DNA from: Eriocheir sinensis
Taxonomy: Eukaryota > Arthropoda > Malacostraca > Decapoda > Varunidae
Assembly: GCF_024679095.1 (NCBI RefSeq)
Contig: NC_066544.1
Coordinates: 7,687,490-7,751,489, forward strand
Reading direction: 5' to 3'
DNA: 64,000 nucleotides
This document shows, in pieces, positions 59,836-64,000 of the stretch. Below the pieces are notes generated by a model. The model ran no database searches and was not told the origin of the DNA. It saw only the letters and a list, made by a program, of their open reading frames with translations. Position numbers and translations under genes: made by a program. Positions within the stretch are counted from its first letter, which is position 1; every line of letters begins with the position of its first letter.

Positions 59836-60606
59836 GATACCGATAACAGACGAACGATACCAGTGACAGACGAACGATACCAGTGACAGACGGACGATAC
59901 CAATGACAGACGAACGATACCAGTGACAGACGAACGATACCAGTGACAGACGAACGATACCAATGACAGACGAACGATACCAGTGACAAACGAACGATAC
60001 CAGTGACAAACGAACGATACCAATGACAGACGAACGATACCAATGACAGACGAACGATACCAGTGACAGACGAACGATACCAGTGACAGACGAACGATAC
60101 CAATGACAGACGAACGATACCAGTGACAGACGAACGATACCAGTGACAGACGAACGATACCAATGAGACGAACGATACCAGTGAGAGACGAACGATACCA
60201 ATGAGAGACGAAGGATACCAATGACAGACGAACGATACCAGTGACAGACGAACGATACAAGTGACAGACGAACGATACCAATGACAGACGAACGATACCA
60301 GTGACAGACGAACGATACCAATGACAGACGGACGATACCAATGACAGACGGACGATACCAATGACAGACGAACGATACCAATGACAGACGAACGATACCA
60401 GTGACAGACGAACGATACCAGTGACAGACGAACGATACCAGTGACAGACGAACGATACCAATGACAGACGAACGATACCAATGACAGACGGACGATACCA
60501 ATGACAGACGGACGATACCAATGACAAACGAACGATACCAATGACAGACGAACGATACCAGTGACAGACGAACGATACCAATGACAGACGAACGATACCA
60601 ATGACA
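59836..60606. repeat. 20 bp minisatellite, about 39 units
   Basis: The unit is CGATACCAGTGACAGACGAA. The main variants are CAGTGAC against CAATGAC and GACGAA against GACGGA; units near 60160-60215 have GAGAGAC or a 2 bp deletion. All minus-strand frames stay open for 270-340 codons because three units equal 60 bp, but the peptide is an exact reflection of the repeat and no start, splice or signal feature supports a gene. Confidence 0.97.
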
Positions 60607-60633
60607 CGAATGGAGGAAGGAAAAAAAAACGTC

Positions 60634-60681
<48 letters not shown>
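60634..60681. repeat. (AAT)n array, about 16 units
   Basis: Pure AAT run about 28 bp after the 20 bp minisatellite. Confidence 0.97.
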
Positions 60682-60683
<2 letters not shown>

Positions 60684-60774
60684 CCACAAAAATAACAATA
60701 ATAAGAAAAAGTTGCCGGAAATTAAAGATAAACAGAAAAGAGATACAGCCAATTCTTCTTCTCCTTCTCCTCCA

Positions 60775-60807
60775 CTTCCTCCTCCTCCTCCTCCTCCTCC
60801 TCCTCCT
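60775..60807. repeat. (CCT)n array
   Basis: About 10 CCT units. Confidence 0.95.
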
Positions 60808-60896
60808 GTCGTCTCTTGGGTAGAAGATCAGCTAATCATCACATGTCAATTGCACTCCACAATCAAAGCGTAGGAAATGAGGAGTGACGCAAGAGG

Positions 60897-61010
60897 GAAG
60901 AAGAAGAAGAAGAAGAAGAAGAAGAAGAAGAAGAAGAAGAATAGGAAGAAGAAGAAGAAGAAGAAGAAGAAGAAGAGAAAGATGGAGAAGGAGAAGTAGA
61001 AGAATAAGAA
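60897..61010. repeat. (GAA)n array
   Basis: About 25 GAA units with single TAG and GAGAAA interruptions. Confidence 0.95.
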
Positions 61011-61014
61011 GAAG

Positions 61015-61560
61015 AAAGAGGAGGGAGAAATGTGAATGAAGGAAGGGAGAATATACAAGAAAAAGTGAATGCAGGAAGAGGCGGAGGGAGGGAAGGGAGG
61101 GAATGAAGGAAGAGAAGAATGAGAGAAGTGAAACAGAGATAGAGAGAGAAGAAAGAGAATGAGAGGGAACGGAGAAATGAAGGAAGGGAAGGAGGAATCA
61201 AAAAAAATATGTGAGGGAGGAAAGGAAGGAAGGAAGGAGAGAAGAAGGTAGAAAGGAGGGAGAGAGGAAGGAGGAATCAAGGAGGGAGAGAATGGGAGGA
61301 AAAGATGAGAAATGAAAGAGAAAAGAGAAACAACAAAGAAGAATTAAATGAGAAGGAAGAGAAGATGAGAACACGAGAAAGGTACAGAAGGAGGAGGAGA
61401 AGGTAGGAAGGAAGGTAAGGAAGGAGAGGGAGGGGGAGAGGGGAGGAAAGACGAGAGAGAGAAAGAGAGACTGCACCTAATATAATAACGAGAGGAATTG
61501 GGGGTACGAAAGAAAGGAGGAAAGAAGAGAAAATAAAAGAGGAATATGCAAGAGAAATGA
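61015..61560. repeat. Purine-rich GGAA/GGGA tract
   Basis: Degenerate AAGGAAGGAGG sequence; no gene. Confidence 0.8.
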
Positions 61561-61581
61561 GAAACTGAGGGAGGAATTAGT

Positions 61582-61836
<255 letters not shown>

Positions 61837-61994
61837 ATGGATAAGCGAATGGTGGAATACAGAAAGGAAGGAAAAAAGGAAGGAGGAAGACGGAGAAAGA
61901 AAGAATGAAGGAAGGAAAAATGAAGGAAAGAAAATTTTGAGGGAAGGAAATAAAGTGATGGCCGAAGGGGGAGAGGAAGAAAAAGAAAGATAGG

Positions 61995-62073
61995 AAGGAA
62001 GGAAGGAAGGAAGGAAGGAAGGAAGAAGGAAGAGAGATAGGGGTGAGGAAGAACGCGAAACGAGCTACATAAC

Positions 62074-62122
<49 letters not shown>
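61995..62122. repeat. (GGAA)n and (CA)n microsatellites
   Basis: GGAA at 61995-62022 and CA at 62076-62120. Confidence 0.95.
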
Positions 62123-62254
62123 CGCCTTCTCCATCCCCCCAACCACACCACGACCACCACCTCCACCACCACCACCACCTCCAATACATCAATCCCCTTT
62201 TTTCCCCTTCAGAACAAGTGACTGCAAGTTGAGGCTATGTGACTCCCAACGCGG

Positions 62255-62650
62255 GGGAGGAGCGAGGGGAAGAGAGAGGAAGAGAGGGGAAGAGAGAGGA
62301 GGAAAGAGGGGAAGAGATGGGAAGTATAGAGGGGAAAAGAGGGGAGGAGAGAGGGGAAGAGATGGGAAGTATAGAGGGGAAAAGAGGGGAGGAGAGAGGG
62401 GAAGAGAGAGGGGAAGAGACGGAAAGAGAGGGAAAGGGACACTAGGGGAGAGGAAGAGAGGGGAAGAGAAGAGAAGGGAATTGAGGGGAAGAAAGGGGAG
62501 ATAGAGAGGGGAAGAAAGGGACAGAGAACGGAAGAATAGGGAAGTAAAGAGAGGAAGAGAAAAAAAGGGGAGAACTGAGGGGGAGTGAGGAAAGGAGAGA
62601 GGGGAAGGGAAAGGAAGTACAGAGAGGGAGAGAGGGGAAAGAATCACAGG
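62255..62650. repeat. GGGGAAGAGA tandem array, including a 56 bp duplication
   Basis: GAAGAGATGGGAAGTATAGA occurs near 62310 and 62366 followed by GGGGAAAAGAGGGGAGGAGA in both. The remainder is degenerate GGGGAAGAGAG. Confidence 0.87.
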
Positions 62651-62654
62651 GCAG

Positions 62655-63165
62655 ACAGGAGGTGTGGAACGGTGGAAGTACGGAGGAAGGGAAGAGGAAA
62701 TAAAGAATGGAGGGAGAGGGAGAAGATAGAAGGAGAGACATAGGGAATAGACGGCGTTATGGAAGTTAGGGAAGGGGGATAGAGGGGAAGGGGAAGAAAG
62801 GAGGGGAAAGGTGGAGGAACAAATATAGGGGAGAGGACGGAGGAAGGGAAGAGGAAATTGAGAATGGAGAGAGAGGGAGAAGATAGAAGGAGAGACATAG
62901 GGAAAAGACGGCGTTATGGAAGTTAGGGAAGGGGATAGAGGGGGAGGGGAAGAAAGGAGGGGAAAGATGGAAGAGCAAAGGTAGGGAGGGGAAATGACGG
63001 AGAAGAGGAAATAAAGAATGGAGGAAGAGGGAGAAGATAGAAGGAGAGACATAGGGAAAAGACGGCGTTATGGAAGTTAGGGAAGGGGATAGAGGGGGAG
63101 GGGAAGAAAGGAGGGGAAAGATGGAGGAACAAATGTAGGGAAGGAGGAAGAACGGAGGAGGGAAA
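62655..63165. repeat. About 155 bp satellite, 3 copies
   Basis: GACGGCGTTATGGAAGTTAG starts at 62750, 62907 and 63061 (157 and 154 bp), preceded by GAAGGAGAGACATAGGGAAW and followed by GGGGAAGAAAGGAGGGGAAA. Confidence 0.93.
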
Positions 63166-63481
63166 GGAGAGAGTGGAGGGAGATGAAAGAAGAACGCAAG
63201 GTAAAGAAAGTATAGGACGAAGGGAAAATATGGAGGGAAGGAATGAAAATATGGAAGGAAAAAAGGAAAATAAATATGGCCGAAGGTAAAGAAAAAAGAA
63301 AGAAAAAATGGAGAGGAAAGAGGAAAGAGAAAAAGAGTACACAAAAAAAAACAAGAGGAGAGGGGAAGGGTGACGGAAGGGAAGGGAGAAGAGGGGGGGG
63401 GAAAGGGGTAATGAGGGGGAAGGGGGTAGAAAAAAAGACAGGGATATCAGAAAGAGGGGTGTCAGTAGTATTTAAAAGTGA

Positions 63482-63483
<2 letters not shown>

Positions 63484-63531
<48 letters not shown>

Positions 63532-63573
63532 TGGTGGTGGAGGAGGAGGAGGAGGAGGAGGAGGAGGAGGAGA
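63484..63573. repeat. Compound (GT)n, (GGT)n, (GGA)n microsatellite
   Basis: GT at 63484-63530, three GGT units and about ten GGA units without gaps. Confidence 0.95.
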
Positions 63574-63708
63574 CGAACGTAGTAAGAAAGGGAGGTAAAA
63601 GGGAGGAGAAGGAGAAGAGGAGGAAGAAAAAGAAGAGTACAAGAGAAAAATAGAAGGGAGACGTGAAAAAAATATAAAAAAAGCAACAGAAATGAAAGGG
63701 AAGAAAGG

Positions 63709-63841
<133 letters not shown>

Positions 63842-63958
63842 GGGAAAAAAGGGGGAAGAAAGGAAAGAAAAGAAGAAGAGAAATTGAAAGAGGAATTAAG
63901 AAACATACTGAGAGGAAGAAAAAAAAATAGGCAGGGAAGCATTTAAAGAGAAGCGAAA

Positions 63959-63963
<5 letters not shown>

Positions 63964-64000
<37 letters not shown>
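63964..64000. repeat. (GA)n microsatellite, cut by window end
   Basis: GA run continuing past the last base. Confidence 0.95.

Noticed and set aside
59836..60606. CRISPR-like regular 20 bp spacing
   Set aside because: There are no unique spacers: the whole unit is repeated, and the context is eukaryotic.
59733..60752. 339-codon minus-strand frame with a 20-residue repeat (SLVSFVCHWYRSS)
   Set aside because: It is the translation of the 20 bp minisatellite. All three frames are open, and variant positions are not biased to third codon positions.

Overview
This window looks like eukaryotic, repeat-dominated DNA from an arthropod, most likely a decapod crustacean. The evidence is long (GA)n/(CT)n and (CA)n/(GT)n microsatellites every one to two kilobases, CR1-type non-LTR retrotransposon pieces, a tRNA-derived SINE whose body I associate with decapods (from memory, not searched), several TIR-bearing non-autonomous DNA elements, and no operons or dense open frames. 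Nearly all long open frames are translations of simple repeats (RERE, LSLS, THTH, CVCV) and are not annotated as genes.

Layout. 0-7 kb: small tandem duplications, a LINE 3' end (768-1150), a (GGTAA)n-containing satellite (1.15-1.92 kb), and a long inverted repeat (2.10-2.28 / 3.70-3.89 kb) around purine-rich DNA, followed by a pyrimidine-rich block. 7-17 kb: dense GA microsatellites, minisatellites with 15, 109 and 129 bp units, a decayed minus-strand LINE fragment (15.0-15.26 kb) and duplicated GGA arrays. 17.4-20 kb: a 5'-truncated, multiply broken CR1-like LINE with endonuclease, linker and reverse transcriptase. 20-32 kb: microsatellites, a minus-strand LINE tail next to an RTE-like 3' end (22.0-22.26 kb), then about 8 kb of purine-rich tandem DNA. 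32-34.7 kb: a cluster of short mobile elements (two TIR MITEs, a 196 bp near-perfect palindrome, a tRNA-derived SINE) and an E-box-containing minisatellite. 35-45 kb: satellites, CTGT-rich DNA, GGAA arrays, and one convincing host exon at 38.49-38.66 kb. 45-47 kb: a less repetitive, CpG-containing island with unassigned coding potential. 48-53 kb: a 91 bp satellite and a complete non-autonomous hAT-like element with an 8 bp target duplication. 53.6-56.7 kb: three nested or adjacent mobile elements, including a second CR1-like copy with a 377-codon open reverse-transcriptase frame. 57-64 kb: purine-rich DNA, an 82 bp repeat, a 39-unit 20 bp minisatellite and a 155 bp satellite.

The best host-gene candidate is the first coding exon of a secreted peptide precursor on the minus strand (signal peptide, KR processing site, phase-0 splice donor, TATA box and initiator at the expected distances). 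Everything else that reads as protein belongs to retrotransposons or is unresolved. The most interesting non-genic patterns are: LINE 3' ends repeatedly abutting TC microsatellites; independent tandem arrays whose monomers cluster near 130-160 bp; a hidden three-unit and eight-unit order in the 20 bp minisatellite; and the cleanly bounded hAT-like element.
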